Shown: positions 13,301 through 28,300 of the stretch, one piece after another
Layout: every line of letters begins with the position of its first letter
Position numbering within the stretch: the stretch's first letter is position 1
Assembly: GCA_008360955.1 (NCBI GenBank)
Contig: LUCM01002360.1
Span: forward strand, 164,957-228,956
Length of the DNA: 64,000 nucleotides
Direction: 5' to 3'
Origin: Fasciolopsis buskii
Lineage: Eukaryota; Platyhelminthes; Trematoda; Plagiorchiida; Fasciolidae
The notes under the pieces: generated by a model
What the model saw: only the letters and a program-made list of their open reading frames with translations
Told to the model about the DNA's origin: nothing
The model's database searches: none
Position numbers and translations under genes: made by a program

Positions 13301-16300
13301 CACGAAAATCTCAAAGGCAAGGGTACCACCGTCCGAGGAATTCGGCCATATCACCTACGGCTCCCACTCATTTCCTAAGGAATTTCATGTACCCCAGCCA
13401 GGTAGTCTAACTTCAACTATTCGGAGCAGTTCGCAGGTTGACGTTTTCATATCTTTTCGTTACGTCACGAACTGATCATCTTGAGTTATGTTCCAATCAT
13501 TATCTGCCTTGGAAAACTGCGTCTTCCGAGGGAATCGATCTGCGAGCGTGCATAACACACGTCTTACCCACCTTAGTCTATTTAAATTCAGTCCCTAATC
13601 TACTGCGCCCTGGAAGCCTATGTCCCTGGTCTAATCTTAGAGGTTGCACCTGGGGTTATGAGACCGTAGAAGTGAGTTGGCCATGCGTCGCAGCAACGTA
13701 CAACGCAAAAGGGATTTTCTTTGGGAGCCATAAATGAAGTTTTTGACTCAGAAGTCTGACATACAAGACGATGGGGCGTTAACTCAACATGGGAACGTGA
13801 TCGAAGCACCTGTTAAGAAGCTTCTTCAGGTCTGTCACGCGAGAGCCTGCTTTAGTTCTTTTTCTGTTTAATTCGCCTGGTGCATGAATTAACATTTCAC
13901 AGTCGGTTTTGATCGTTTGCTCCATTTGGCAACTGGGACAAGCGGAACGGCATCAGGGCAAAATCCTTTGAGATGTGGAATTCGCCGCTTAGGCGGAAAA
14001 TACCTACTCACCACCGATAGAGACCCACAGGCAATCCACTGTTGCGTTCATCCAGTGAAGGTCTTTTGGCGGGTTAACTGGTTCCCTCCGCTTTCGCTCG
14101 CTGAAGTGGCTTCTTTGAGCTTTAGGCAGTTAGTCGTGTGGAACCATGTTTTCCAAGCGACTGATTACTTGGGACCAGACTTCGAATGACCTCTAGTAAT
14201 TTACTTGTCCAGTAATACTAGATCTTCGGCTCAAAGAACCCATCTTGCATGGCCAATTTGGTAGCGGGAGCATGCAAACATTCACACCACGTCGGGGATG
14301 CAATCTAGTTTTGATGGTATTTATTAATTGGTATTAAAATTGGTCTCTCTAGTCGTAGCACGGAAGTTTTCTTGCTTTGGAAACACTTCGCCTTGTTAAT
14401 GTACACATAGCAGAACTCAAGATATTTTCCCTTTTCTCGCGCTGACTCCACCCAATGCTTTTCCGCTTTTTGTGTGGCGGTTGCTTGAAACAGTCTAAAT
14501 TAAGACGGCTGATATTAACCACATAACCGTGCACCTTATTGATCGAATCTCCTCCTGATCAGCGGCGCGAATGCTGTGCGGCCTGTCTATAGAACTGATC
14601 CCCCATAAAAAGAACCCGAAAATAACCAAAAAATCACAAAATGTGTACAGTGAAAACGAACAAACAATTGGTTTGTTATGGTTCATTATTTTTCCCTTCC
14701 TGTTTGTCCCCATTCGGTGAAGTTCCATATATATATATATATGTATATATTATATATTATATATTATATATATATATATATATGGGGTCTAATCGTCCAA
14801 GAGAAATACGATCTTGCGCTAGGCTTCAAACAGGCTATGCCTGTTCCGACTTTGTCCTCGATTTCTAAACCGCAATGTCTGACTCCACATGACCCACGGT
14901 TGGTTGGCTATGGTCATGGCATTCCGCCGGCGACTGCTCTTATGTATTTACCTTGATAACCAAATGTGTTTGCGCATGACACTCGATCTAAGTCGCCCTG
15001 TACTCTAATTCGTTCGGCTTTGTCTGTGAGTGCAATGTTGTCACCAAAGAATTCATGGAATATCGACCAAATTTTATGGTCGATTCTGAGTTATCCTAAG
15101 ATAATCTAGTAAGCAGGATAGTTTGTGTGTGCGTGTGTATGTGTATGCGTGCGTCGTGGAGTTCTATCGGCGGTGAGTGGGCCCTGTGTGTTTAGACCCA
15201 ATGATAACGTCCATCCGGTTGAAATTTCAGGTGACCAGCATTACGTTATCTTACGTCAAACTTAACTGGATTTGCGTAGAAAAAATATTCGGAATTGTGT
15301 AAGAACATTGAGGGGATTCCAGTCTGACCAACATTGTGCTTGATTGGTTATCGGTGGTTCGCGCGAGGATGGCCCGTTACCGGTCTGTCCCGTTGAATGG
15401 ATGCATGCTGACGCAAGCTTCTCACGCCAAATCGTGCGCACGTTCCGATGGTACAAGCAAAATGAGACCAATTTATCCCACTGGTACCCAGTTGCTAGCT
15501 AACACCAAGGCATGATTGGAAGAGAACAATGCGGATATACAAACTGAGAAGGTCATATCATGAGCAGTGTCAATCACTAAGGTTGAGCGATCCAGATTCG
15601 ACAACAAGACAACATGAATTAAATCAGGTGAAATGCGAAAAAACGAGATGGACCAATCAAAGTGTGATCCGGACTACAGATGAAGTGAATGTCATTCACG
15701 CATGCTCAAAGAGGTGCAAACAAATATGCTATAGATACGCGATGTCTTCACCTAATTATCCCGGCTCGGCTTGGTTCTTCTCGCTTGAGTTAGTGAGAAT
15801 GGACGGTTGCGGTCTAGAGATAGGATTGACTGACTGACCGTTGTTACGAGCCCACTACTGAGAACAACAGAACAACCGTCCACCAAGCCAATCATTCACT
15901 GATTGAATGGGGGCATGGTCACAGACATCGCGATGGGGATCGATAAGTAGAGGTCGATAAAACCAACGGGCGTTTATCACGTGACAAGAAACTGTACCAT
16001 TCGTACGCGTAAGCGGGCTGTGTGCGGAGCGTGGTGTGCAGTTTGTTTTTCTGTGTATGCATGCAGACGTAGTGTGCCTGACCGTCCGTTCAGTTGACTG
16101 ACGGGCAAACATTGAGACCGGCACAAGATCTCGCAGGCATGCATCTGGTGGCATATTGCGCGGTCATGCATAGACAACCAGTGCATCCCATTATCCGTAT
16201 ACGTAAACGTTCCCATGCGATACAATGTACGTTTCCGATCGATGAGAATGAGATATGAATGGGCCAGTCAAACTGCAGTTCCGAATGTTTGATACAATTG

Positions 16301-19300
16301 CGAAATAATGTACAAAAAATGGGTAGATTACATGAAATAATTCACCATATGATATCATCGCTCAAATCACCATAAAGAAACCATGGAAGCACTGTACAGC
16401 TGTTTCATCCTTGTTAGGAATCATCAGCAGTGCATATCCACCGCGCCCGAACTGGGACGCGAAAAAAATGGGTAGATTCTTTGGTCCTGATATATTTTCT
16501 CTCGATGATGAACACCGATTGCCCAATCAAAACCCCTTACGGGGTTCATTTTAAAACGCCTACTGCTGTTCTCCGTTTGTGCGCTCCTCCTTCGCAAATC
16601 GCAGGTTTTAACCATTCGCGATCCCGGTAAGGTGATCCGAACGACCAGCACTGATGAAACGTATATCAAGGCGCTGACTCGTGCTTGTGATCAATTCGGT
16701 CGTTCCTATGTCAGCCGCCACCTGTTCGAAACCCAATTTGAGAACCTGACGCACAACACTCAATACGAAATCGCAATAACATCATTCAGCGTTACGGGGC
16801 AGCTGGGAACAAGTTTGGTTGAAATGGTCCAGACACCTTTGGCTCGTAAGTGTTGTCCACAAAATCCCGGATTTATCAAATCAAAATGGCGGGGATAGTT
16901 TTCTTGTTAATATTCTGTGTTCTTATAAGTTACTGTTTTGATGACCATGATGGTGGTTGAATATTCTCTGACTGTGACGTGTGCAAGGCTTAGGGGACCA
17001 CCAGGTCAGTATTGGCTAACCTGGTCCATTTGTTTGTCGCAGTTCAGCTTTCCACATCCACTCCCACCCGATTCCGGACGCATTTGCTACACAATTACGG
17101 TATTTATCACTGTTCCCGAACTTCATCAAAGCTCTTCGGAACTTCCGCCCGACTGGATTATTGAAATCTCGTTTGCATAAACCCGAAACGTGATCCATCT
17201 TTCCAAAATGGACACGATGGCACATAGTATCTGTGGTTTAGTCTAAAGTGGTAGGGAGATTGTGCAACGTGAAAAGCGTCAGGTGAATGAGGGGAGCTTA
17301 CGGAGATGCTGGATGCTGGTTTGCCACATCGCATTTGTGAGATGGGTTAACTGCAGCTGGTCTGGTCGAGGTTATAGATTAAATATTCGATCTGAGCTTT
17401 CTTCATCTATACCATTTCCTAAATTATTTCCGAATATACGTCAAAATCACTCAGGACTGTTGTCTGATTGGGTTGCTCAGATCTCTTTCATATAGATCTC
17501 GAAAGTGAATCACCTTACATGGGCATGCCTGCACATGCGTACTGTAGCGTACACTGATTATCTACTCAGTCTAAAATCTGCTAGCAGATGTCGCTCGTCA
17601 GATTTTGTGAGAGACACGTCCCTTTCCGATTTCAAGTATTTTTGACAATTCCTAAATAATATTTGATCGTAAAACTTGCCTTGAGGAAGACTACCCACGG
17701 TAGTGGAAACGTTGGCGTATTACATCTACCAACGACTCTGTGTTATTAACATTATATCATTCACAATATGGAAAATAGTACAAGTTGTCCGTATTGGGTT
17801 CCGAGTATCAGAAGAGAGCTCGCCGGATGGTGCACTGCACATCATTTCTTAAAAACGAGTTAATGATATTCTGCACTCATGGTTTTCATCCCTCTGCTCA
17901 GTGTTGGCATGGCATGTGAAATCGTTCTGCAAACGGACCAATCATCCCAATGCTCAAACTGATCGAAAGGTTCCGCCACTGTCAATACATCCTGCTTTTG
18001 AATTTGTGTTGTTGGGAGTTATTAGCCGTTTAATAATTTCATCACTATTGCAAAATGGTCATCCGCATGACTACCGAACGCGCGCCTAAACGTAAAATTG
18101 TGACGTCTGTTTGATCAACCACTTAGGAATATCCTTTGACATCCGTTGCGAAGATCTTCGGTGTGTTCTACTAATGCAATTGTCACCGTAACTGCAGATG
18201 AAGTCATATACGAGATATAAAGCTGAATGTGACATCCGATTAGATTTACGTTGGCAGGATGTGAAGGTCCGTGACTGGAAATGTGCACTTTATGATTGAA
18301 CTGAATTCGTGACACCTCATTAAGAATGTGGTCACAAAAAAAACGGACGGTTATCCTGATCGTGACCTGGGGTTATCAACTGCGAAACATTTGGTGATAT
18401 CCAAACACAAAGTTGATTCCATTTTATCTTCTAAACCTTTGTTACACAATACGAACCGGAAGATCTTAGCTTCCACCGAAGCAACGTCAATACGATCACA
18501 TAACCCATTCTTTCGTACAAAAAAACTGTTGAAAAAGAAATCCTGCGTTTGCTATGAAAAGGACATCATTTGTTTGGTTTATAGAATTGAACCTCTATGC
18601 TCAATCCGTGTAGCTGATAACTGAATATTCTATAATTCCCCTAGTTTTACGCAACCGGTTGTAGTGAGTAGCGCGAAATACTAACAGCCCGCAGTACTGG
18701 TCTTCTTTCAATGTACTGTTCAGTTGGAATTCTCATTCAGGCAGCGTTTGAGGACGTCCGTCGGCTCTGCAAATCGTATGACACAAACAGCCACATGATC
18801 CAAGTCGACCCTTAGAGTGCTCGGTCATAACGGGGTGGTTAGATTCGGCGAACAGGCAACTAACGACCGCTGGCCAAACCGTCGCGTTTATCCTGTGTCG
18901 TCGCCGTTGGTGCTGACCCCACCTGAGCTTCGGGTACTTGTTGTGCATCCGATTAACTCGAAATTGAGGAGGTGTAATGTAGAACTGTGGTCGATTAGGC
19001 GACTAACTGGTCAGAAAAAGTTTTCAGAACTAGTCACTGAGATTCACTGACATGCTGTTCAGGCAATCGCCTGTAGACTGATAGACACCTGAACGACGGA
19101 GAAGAATTTGGAAGTAAAAATAGCGGGACCAATCAAAACTAATGTACCGTCCATGAGTCATGAATATCATAAACTGTTATTATTTCGTTTTGTCTCTTTC
19201 TGCTGCGAAAAAATATGACTTTGTCCCAATTTCACCCAATTGCCACTTTGCCCAATACTCCATGCACGCGATTTCACGGAGCAATCTGAATGATCGCTTG

Positions 19301-22300
19301 TGTTTTGTGAGTGACTTAATTTACGTCGTCATCTTCCCTCATTCCGAATTTGTTCCATTTCAGCTCCGTGCACACCGGTAGGTTTAAATATTGCCCAAGT
19401 CTTGGCACGGGCAATGCGAATCCGATGGAGTACACGAGAGAGCCAGTCGTGTGGTACGCCCACTTCCGTCAGTGTGAATTATGGTCGCGGGTCTTTCGAC
19501 GCGAAGCTTCACAATCAGAAGTTGATGGAGTTCTTGATTTCTCCGCTAGATGCTTGTCAGAAGTATTGCATTGAAATACAATTATTAAATAAGGCCGGTG
19601 CAAGCCCCGTACATCCAAAAGTTTGCGGGATGACCGAAAGAGAGGGTATGTTTTTCATTCTCTTGTATTTTTTATGATAGACAACCGGGATGAGCGTGTT
19701 TGCACTTCCCGTATCGATGTCTAAAGTGATATACTGATTCGGAAATAGGTGTACGAAACCTTTTCCTGTTTCGGGGTGGAAAAGCCAGGATAGTAAATGT
19801 GTGGTTTCTCGTGACATTTTAAATGAATCTGCTGCACGCCCACGACTTTGTTTTTTTTCCGCTGAAGACTGCGATCAACTAGCGTAATTTTGTTAACTGT
19901 CTGACAGCCACTTTGGTACACGGAAGACTGATGGTGGATGTCCAGTGTGATGCTACTGTCGCATAATTTCTTACATGCAGATCTACGGACGTCCATTAAT
20001 GTCTATGGTTAGCAAAATCATCTGCTTTCAGGTACACCCGTTAATGGGACGATCCAAGCCAGATGAGAGAAATGCGGCGGTCACATGAAGAACACAAGAT
20101 CAGGCGAACAACTATCCTAGACACTAGTTTCTAGGCCTGGAGTGTGTGCACTTGTTTGTTTTGTGGTGGGCCATGGACTGGAGGGAGAATGAAGGATGTG
20201 GACTAGTTGTTTTTGTAGAAGTTGATTATAGAAGATATATAATGGAGGAAAAAGATCTAGTTCTGGAGCTGCAATTAAATTTGAAGAGAACACCAAGGTA
20301 GAAGATGAGAAGAATCCTCGAGGATGTTCAACACACATTTCTCACGAGCACTTATGAGTAGGGCGTACATCAAGGCGAGCAGATTAGCAAACGCGATGGA
20401 CGAAATGAAGCTAATCAGAAGGACAATTGCATAACCGTGTTCCTTAATAGACCAGGAAAGATTGCAGGAGAGCAATACGGTAAGATTGGTAATAACCATT
20501 GAGAAAAGAAGGCGGAAATAATATTAGACGTAGCAACAGAACTTGCAATCGAGGAAGCTACTCTCATTAGACATTTGGTCCCCAACCTTTGTGCTTAGAA
20601 CTGATTAGTCCACCCCGTCCAAAAATTGGTGGTTGCGACAAAAATGGACTAACATTCCTAAGCTAATCACCTCGTCACATTTAGTGTCGGTAGACCATCT
20701 CGTCCGATCCCGCCACACACACACACACACACACACAAACATATATAAACATAAAATAAACGCCAACCGTCACGTCGTAAACAGTTTCTGTATTGCCTTG
20801 GTTTCAGGTTTCAGGAAATGTATTAGCACGGTTAGAATACTCGAAAATAATTGCTCGTTTGGCTTCCCGTTCGTCAGAAACCCAGCAACAGAAACCAACT
20901 GTGTCGTTTTCACCTACGAGGACCGTTTTTATTAGTGAAAAACAAAATCACCTTGCCTTGAAATGTGTTTGGTTGTTAACGAAGCTAGTAAAAAACTTTA
21001 CAGAAAGCAAACGGGTGATTTCCATATCTATTGTACAGTGAAGCAAGTATCGTTCCCCGGATCTTACCCGGCCGAGCACTTTGTTCATTTTCGAACCACG
21101 CCCAAGCAAGAACCTTGTTCTGACTAACTGAGCTCTCTCGGTTCAGTTGGCAATATGCTGAACGCTCTTGGCTTCGGTCTGGCTGCGTTCGCCCGACTGT
21201 CCTAAGTGATGGCTTGAAATACAGCTGACGGCTGGGAAAACTGTGATGTCTACCTGAATTTTAGCTATGCTATGCTTGTTTTTTTGATAAGGCAGCGTTG
21301 ATCTGTTGCGGCAGGCTTTGGACATAGTCGTTGTTACTTCAGTACCTACCGGAGTTATTCCGGCGATTCTTCAAAGTTTCACGCACCATGCGTTAGGTTA
21401 TTTGGCCCACTCGAACATAGTCGTGCCGGTCGATAAACCAGTTGATTGAACGAGAAAGATATCAGTCACCGCAATGATCTTCGAAGTATTGCGCTCGTTG
21501 GCAGACCAGAAGTAGCTTAATGTGGCGCTCGGGCAACCTGTGGCCGGGTCGAACAAATGAAAGTCGAAATAAATATATTCATCTTATTTATTTGAATGAC
21601 AATTGTTGCTTTGCCCTTCCTTTGTCTCCTAGACCCCAATATTTAGATTGATCAATACTAGTGATCTAGTGGGTAACTTACTAGGTACTGTTCTCGCTCA
21701 TAGGAAAAGGCGAGTAAGACTGTTCGAACTCCTTGCCGCGGTGTTCGTTTTATCACATGCCCGGAGGAGCATTCATAGTTCACGAAGGAGCAGCCCGCGA
21801 AATCAGTAATGTCAAATTCACTGCCTTATCCCGAGAACCAGAGGGGGACCTCTCTTCAGTCACAGTCACGGCAAAAATCAGAGAGCCGAAATTTTGCCTA
21901 AACTGACTGTTTTACAGTGAGCAATTATTACTTAACCCAAACAGCCACTGTGTAACATCCAAATGAGGCCAAATTTAGGACAGATAAAATCCTTGAGGTC
22001 TTTGTATGGGGAAAATGCAAAGTCATGGCCAAAAACCAAACAACCTTGGTTCACAAACCCTGAGCCATGGGACGTATGGACTTGGTCGTCTTGAACCAAA
22101 GATAGAGTGGCTGTTCTGACCGAACTAAGATCCACTATGCTCGGTCAGAGAGCAGACAAATTTCGAATCAAGCGGAAGCTAGGGGTCAGCTATCCTATTT
22201 TTTTCTCGGAACGATTCCTCTATCAATCCACGTGCAAGGACGAACAACTTGAGTCTGTCAACGGGAGATAACTGGCTAAATATTAAATGTCACGTTGACT

Positions 22301-25300
22301 TTGTCATGAGTATCAACATTTTGTATGGTCTCAATCAATCTAGTTGCGTTCGATTCGTTGACCGTGACCAGACTCGGAGTAGACGAGCAAGCGACCAGGC
22401 CGGAGTTGGCAAGTGAACCTCTTTTTTTGTAAACATTCTTCTAGGCGATGGATTTACGCTGACAATTTTGTTATTTTTTTAAAAAAGCCAACCTATTGCA
22501 ATACGTGCCTCAACGCTAGTTCATATGCGTGCCTGATTACGTTCTAGGCTGTTATATAAATGGAGTACTCAAGAAAGGATTATTTTCAACTAGATGTGGG
22601 TTAAGAGAATGTTCGTCGAATTCTCCAAATTTTGTTCCATGTAACTTGGAGCTGTTGATCGTCAACGCCCGATCAAAATGTCTTTAACATTTTCGTGCTT
22701 TCACGATTAAACAGTGGAATAAATTGGAAATATCAGCTGTTTACGTGTCTTGGTAATCGACAGGGAAGCGTGCTCACTTTGAGGAGAACAATAAGGTCTT
22801 TGATCATCTTCAGCTAAAAATGTAACATGAAGCCACCTTACTTCCAGTCCATTGTATAGTCAGAATTTTGATAACAGAAAATTCATTCAGCGGAGCTGAA
22901 ATCATCATTTTGAAGCAAAATTGATGATAGTCAGTTTGAAGTGGATTCACGAAGCTCCCTCCAGATCGGCCGGACTCAACCCAAATGGTTGGTTTCGTGT
23001 CGTGTGATAAGGTCTTCCTCCCACGTGAGCAGACTAGTGAGAAGACATGCAAGTCGATTATTACTCTAGGAAATGTTTCCAGTTTGACTTTGGACACGGG
23101 ATCATTGTGATCATAGACAGGCCAAGTCACGAAATAAGGAAGATATTTTTGACTTTACAACTAGAACTTTGAGACAGTCCAGCACTGAATCGTAAGATGT
23201 GACAGATAGGTCACTAATATGTGTGAGAAACTAATAATAGAAAGCACAGCACATTGAATAACTCCGACGTTGTTCAGCTGAAGAATTTCTAGCCGAAAAA
23301 TATTAGAAAATTCATGTCGGCTACGTACTCAGAAAGGCAACACAGCGTGCTACCATTTGCACTAACTAACTCGAAAGCATGCACGGTCCCATCGATCCAC
23401 CGAGTCAACGTAAGTTCTTCAACGCCACATGGTCCTTGACCAAGGTTGTCCGTGGGAGAAAAGTAAATTAAGGATGAATAGGACTAACTGGAATTGATTA
23501 GCTTAATTGGTCAATTGATTTTCCGTTTCATTCCTTCCCTTCTCTCCTGTCAGCTTTTACTAGTCCACCTACTTTGAAATCAGGCAAACCATTACTTCTC
23601 CATGATGTTGCACAATGTCTAGTTCGGGAAGGATCGCTTGATGACGTACCACCGTCACTGGACTGCGACTTACGAGCCCATTTAGTGTACACGGAAAAAT
23701 GTCCAGTCCATTATCATGTCCGGGTCACTTTGTTTGGCAGTAACGTATTTCGGGTATTCGTTTTTACCACTCCTGGTAAGCTGGATTTCATAGTACTTTA
23801 CCGTTCTTTATGAGAAGTTCATGACTAGCTAAAAGGTATTGTAAAACACAAAAAAACGAAGAGGTTCGCTCTTGTATAAGCCCGTCAATCGTCAGTCGAT
23901 TTCATTTCCAGTTAGCTGTCGCTCGGTATCACCAATTCTTGTGAGAATAGCCAAGCCAGACAGATTCCAAATCTCGTTTATTATTCACAAACTAAATGTT
24001 CCTATTGATTTTTCTGTGGTCAGCACTCATTGATTGCTTAGTCCACTGACTGCCTCAGATCATTTTAACTAAATTACTTTCTCGTGCATTTTTTTCACCC
24101 AGCGTGTATAAAGTTTTCGCAATTGTGCTCACGTCTGATCTGGGTAATGAATATAGCAACTCAATGTTAACCAACCGTACAAAAAATTCGTAATACCTCC
24201 GTCCCCAACGGCTCGCTGTTTGTCATTGTCGGCATTTATACAGTGGGTTCGATCAGACAATTGATGTGACAATTACATTTCGTAATAAGACACAGCGTCC
24301 ATAAATAATGATCCTCGTATTGAAATGCCGACCATGTCCGCTTGTTTTTCTGAAAATGATCTCATGTAAAATGGACGAGATCAGAGAATCTCTGATAAAA
24401 TCAATCGTCGGTCCCAGTGCTGTTCAATTTCTCCCCCAACCTTAACTAAATCACAATTGTGACAGAATCACATCACGGTAATTTCATCGCAAATTTCTCA
24501 CGCTCAGACTGTTGCACTCTCGGATAAATGTGCACATTCTTCGTCTTTTTTTTCGGCAATTCGACGTGCATTAGTTACAAATTGTTCCCGAAAATTGCCA
24601 TCACGTTCTCACGAAAATGTACACGGTAAGAATACTAAGAATGATCCCGTAACGTGATGCCAACCGGACTAATCTTGCATCACTCACTCAATGCTGTGTT
24701 TGGACATCCATTTTTTTCTGTTAATATGCTTGAATTATTTTTTATTCCTTATTAATACCCGGTTGCAGTGCTCCCTAGTGGTTTTCACTAATACCCCCCC
24801 TTATGGTCCGGCAGTTGTCAATCGGTCGCGGGTTCGAATCCTCCCACGACTACTCAACTTCTCCAGCTGACAGCTCCCTGTTAGCTGCGATCCCCTTCCT
24901 GAAAATGATGTAAATTGTCGTCTCATTAATAGAAGAAATAAAATGCAAAAGATAGAATGATATGGTCGAGACATTCAAACACAAAAAACTTCTTCATCCT
25001 TACCGTTTATCCTGAGACTTTGGTCCATATTCATAGTTGAGGTAAACGCAAACAGAGACCGAATTCAGAAAGTTCAAAAGAAACTTGTTTCTCTCAGATT
25101 GGTGTACAAATAGGACCACTTAGTTACCAAGGTGCATCAGCAAGTTATGTTAGCCTCAAGCCGTATTTTCGGGTACCACTGCTTCAGTCTTCATCGTGTC
25201 TTTCGAAGTTGGACGTAGATAACTACTGACATCTCCGCCTGTCATTCTTTCTCACGCATTGTACATCATTTCACGGGCACACAGTGAGTGTATCAAGCAA

Positions 25301-28300
25301 CGTGTGCCGACCACACCGTAAAGAGACTCGTAAAAGCTGGTGATGCTAGATAACTGGAATCCACGGTCCTCTCTAGCTCAGTACATCATGGCAAACGATT
25401 GCAACATTGACCCGCTATCTGCTTCCAGGTTCTTATTGTATGATCACAGTTCGAAACCAGTAGCCCTGATGGGATCACTGATAGACAGATCACGTACTCC
25501 AATTTCGACCCTTTCTAACCGTGGTTGAAAGCAAGACGAACCCGCAAGAGATAATGCAAAAGGGACAAATGCTATCAAAACTAGGGTTGGGAGACGGATC
25601 CACGCAGCTTTGCTCGCTTTTGTCAGTATTAGCACGTGACAGGTCATGTTCGCTTGTGCCTAACAGGTGGCTAACTCCAGGCTTATCACATCCATCATGG
25701 ATGCCCTGACACGAATGTTCGGCATGAATTGTCTACTTCAGGTGCATCCTGCAATTCCGAGGTGAGCTGGTGCCAAAATTGCGCAGAAGCTTAGTCCGAT
25801 TGCATGAGTCATGTGCCCCAAAGTCAGGCATAATCACAATCTATGGTCATTGAGAACGATTAGGATGTAATGATATCACGATCTCGTCTAATCGAGTTTC
25901 GCCGAAATAGCCATTTGTTAGTCCCACTGAACATGTTGCTTTGCTTCCATGCAATATGTTTGTACAATATAACTGGAAATTTTTTCAATGTAATTTTGGT
26001 TTCTCCATTTCATTCACCACTTTTTTCAAAGAATTACTCATTGAACGGAACCTGGAAATTGGTTTTGTTTATCTGATCAAGGTGAAAGCGACGGCACCAA
26101 ATTTTACGAATGCACAAGATACCGGTTCACGCAGAAGTTCGACTGATCAGAGCATATGGTCGAATCAGCTCACATTGTTCGCGGGAGCTCGTGAGTCATG
26201 GATATGTTCATACATTGCTTTCTTCTCTGTGGTTATTTCATTTCAAAAGAGGCTTCCTCGGCTCTTCAGGCAGTGATCGTATGGTTAAAATTGGCCCCAA
26301 TGTTTTCGGTATCAAGACGTTTCTTCATTTGAAGCATTTGATTTCAGTAGTGCTAAACAAACAGCTCATGTAGGATAACCGATGATCAAAATCAAATCCT
26401 GCGGGAAATGTTTTGGTTGAATTGTTTTCAGAGTCACCCATTCTGAATGGTTAGTTTGGTTGATTTCAGCCACATCCCGGTCGGTTGAGATGGCTCCGTT
26501 TGGTTGGAGAATCTACTTACAACTGATTGGTTGGTTTGAATTCGTTCGTTTCAAAACAGTTTCTTTTACCTAATTGAATTGCTTAGTTCTGTTCAGGTGA
26601 CTAACAGGTTTCGAGTGTTTAATCTGTTGATCCACAGTTCGGTTGATCGTGCTGCTTCTGATTTGTTTTGGTTTGGATTCTGGGTTGCGAGTAAACAGGA
26701 AAACCAGTTTCCACACACCATTCGCTTCAATTTATGTTCTCTCGGGCTTAGGTCGGTCGGGTTACATAAGCAATTGCGATACCTGGCTAGCACGACTTTC
26801 CAGTGGAATATAGGACTTCCATATGCCTAAATGTCCGCTGACACCAACGGACGCCAACTTGGGAACCAATCAGCCCTGCGATCAACCGGGCAACCATGCA
26901 ACCTATAAGCGCGTTGCTGTTTGTCACAGTTTTTTTAGGGGACTACTCGGCAAACACATTTCTTTGTACTTTATAGTCTTGTTGATTTCATCGCGAAGTT
27001 ATTCCATGGAAAGTTCGTGGAAATCCTGTGATTAAAAACGGTCATCCCTTCTGTCCATCTAATCGAGAATGAGAACAATAAGAAGAGTCTCCATGTCTGT
27101 TAAACAACTCTACAGTTCCGAGGCGAATCGAACAACCTATAGCATTTCCCTACTTGAAATTTCATCACCGTGCTTAAGATTACTTATGAAGCTTATGTAG
27201 AACGCGGTTTTGTCCGACTGATTAATGTGACGTGTCCAACTAATCAGAGCGCGTGACTTCTTGTCCTATCTCCACATTGATCGCGTTCACCAGAATCGGA
27301 ATCAGAAGCTAACCGTGTATGTAAACATTTTGTGGATGCGTTGTCCAGCTCGAAGTGACACATCCACCACTATTCCGGTTAGTTTAGGAAGATTTAAGTG
27401 GCCCTTCGACAGCTTACTGCGATGTCATTATGAGCCGCTATGATGAGCTATAATGACCTGTCTAGCTGAAAATCGTGCAAAGTTGATGCGGTTACTGGGA
27501 TAGATCCAGGCCAGATCACTATCATCATCAGCCGTTCTAAGTTAGACTGAATCTTGCTGTCATAGGATTCACCCCAGGACCGTTGTCCCGGATGGATGAT
27601 TCTGATATTCGGCGACAACAGCTCTTAGTCACTCGGCGCTATGGAAAACAAGATGCATAGCACATGAACACTTCATTCGTATGCAGCTCGGTTGCATGGT
27701 AACAATTACTCTAGAAGATTTGCTTGTCTAAATTGTCCATAGGTTCTTCACACAATGTAGACAAGGGGAATAAAAGAAGTTCGGATTCTATTGTGTGATC
27801 GTGGCATAATTACGATCGCTTTCGACACTAAATCCAACGAAATGATGGGTGATAAGACAGCTCACAGAAAGTCAGTTGCACTAGTCGACAAGGTTGTACA
27901 GGGCGACAGCCATTGATACTAACTTCCAAAAAGGTATCAATGAGCTCAAACAAGTGTGTGCATTAGTTGCTGATGGACGTACCATGTAACTTTGCACAAG
28001 GCTAAGTGAAATGATATTAAGGCAGATTTTTTTTCAAAGATTTATTGAGAGAAATAAAAACTCATGAACGTTTTACAATGTAGGGGATTTCTAGAAATGC
28101 TTATTAAAACAATATATATTGCTGTCGCATAAGGGGTTACCAAAAACAATCGATGATACAACTTTAGGACTGCAATGTGATGTTCCGATCCTGGCTTATT
28201 CAAGACCACGTGGTACCATAAAACCACAATGATTTGATGCCTTACTTCCCAACATGTGCAACAACGTCATATTAGAAAAACCTTGCAGATAGCCGTTTTT

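Larger units (their letters stand above)
7398..16604 (+). other. Intron 1 (9.2 kb)
   Basis: Splits one FN3 domain between exons 1 and 2. Contains a SINE tail near 8.0 kb, an unexplained ORF at 8275-8643, an RTE-type LINE end, a TATTG array, traces of a minus-strand LINE at 11.3-12.3 kb, a poly-G run and a repeat with an AT tract at 14.6 kb. I see nothing recognisable in 12.6-14.3 kb or 14.8-16.3 kb. Confidence 0.8.
16846..19363 (+). other. Intron 2 (2.5 kb)
   Basis: Contains two copies of repeat family C (17060-17240 and 17400-17660) followed directly by a 100 bp repeat shared with 30.6 kb. I see nothing recognisable from 17.8 to 19.3 kb. Confidence 0.8.
19646..23553 (+). other. Intron 3 (3.9 kb)
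   Basis: Contains a minus-strand LINE relic at about 19.8-20.5 kb and a CA run at 20714-20737. Two short frames around 20.8 kb with a possible acceptor were considered as an exon and not accepted. I see nothing recognisable in 21.0-23.5 kb. Confidence 0.75.

Noticed and set aside
13251..13475. Open frame MPEVKSQDHLSEDLQIST in intron 1 as an exon
   Set aside because: Its possible borders are phase 1, while intron 1 is phase 0; no domain match.
20813..20935. Possible extra exon in intron 3, with acceptor-like tttcag and frames reading FRKCISTVRILENN or NVLARLEYSKIIARL
   Set aside because: Neither frame has a good donor or FN3 features, and exons 3 and 4 already join in phase without it.
24820..24850. 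A tRNA gene at the GGTTCGAATCC site
   Set aside because: B-box present but the rest does not fold as a tRNA, and the sequence recurs with a common SINE tail.
25870..26373. Overlapping open frames in intron 4
   Set aside because: No motif, no consistent splice sites; hydrophobic and low-complexity by chance AT content.
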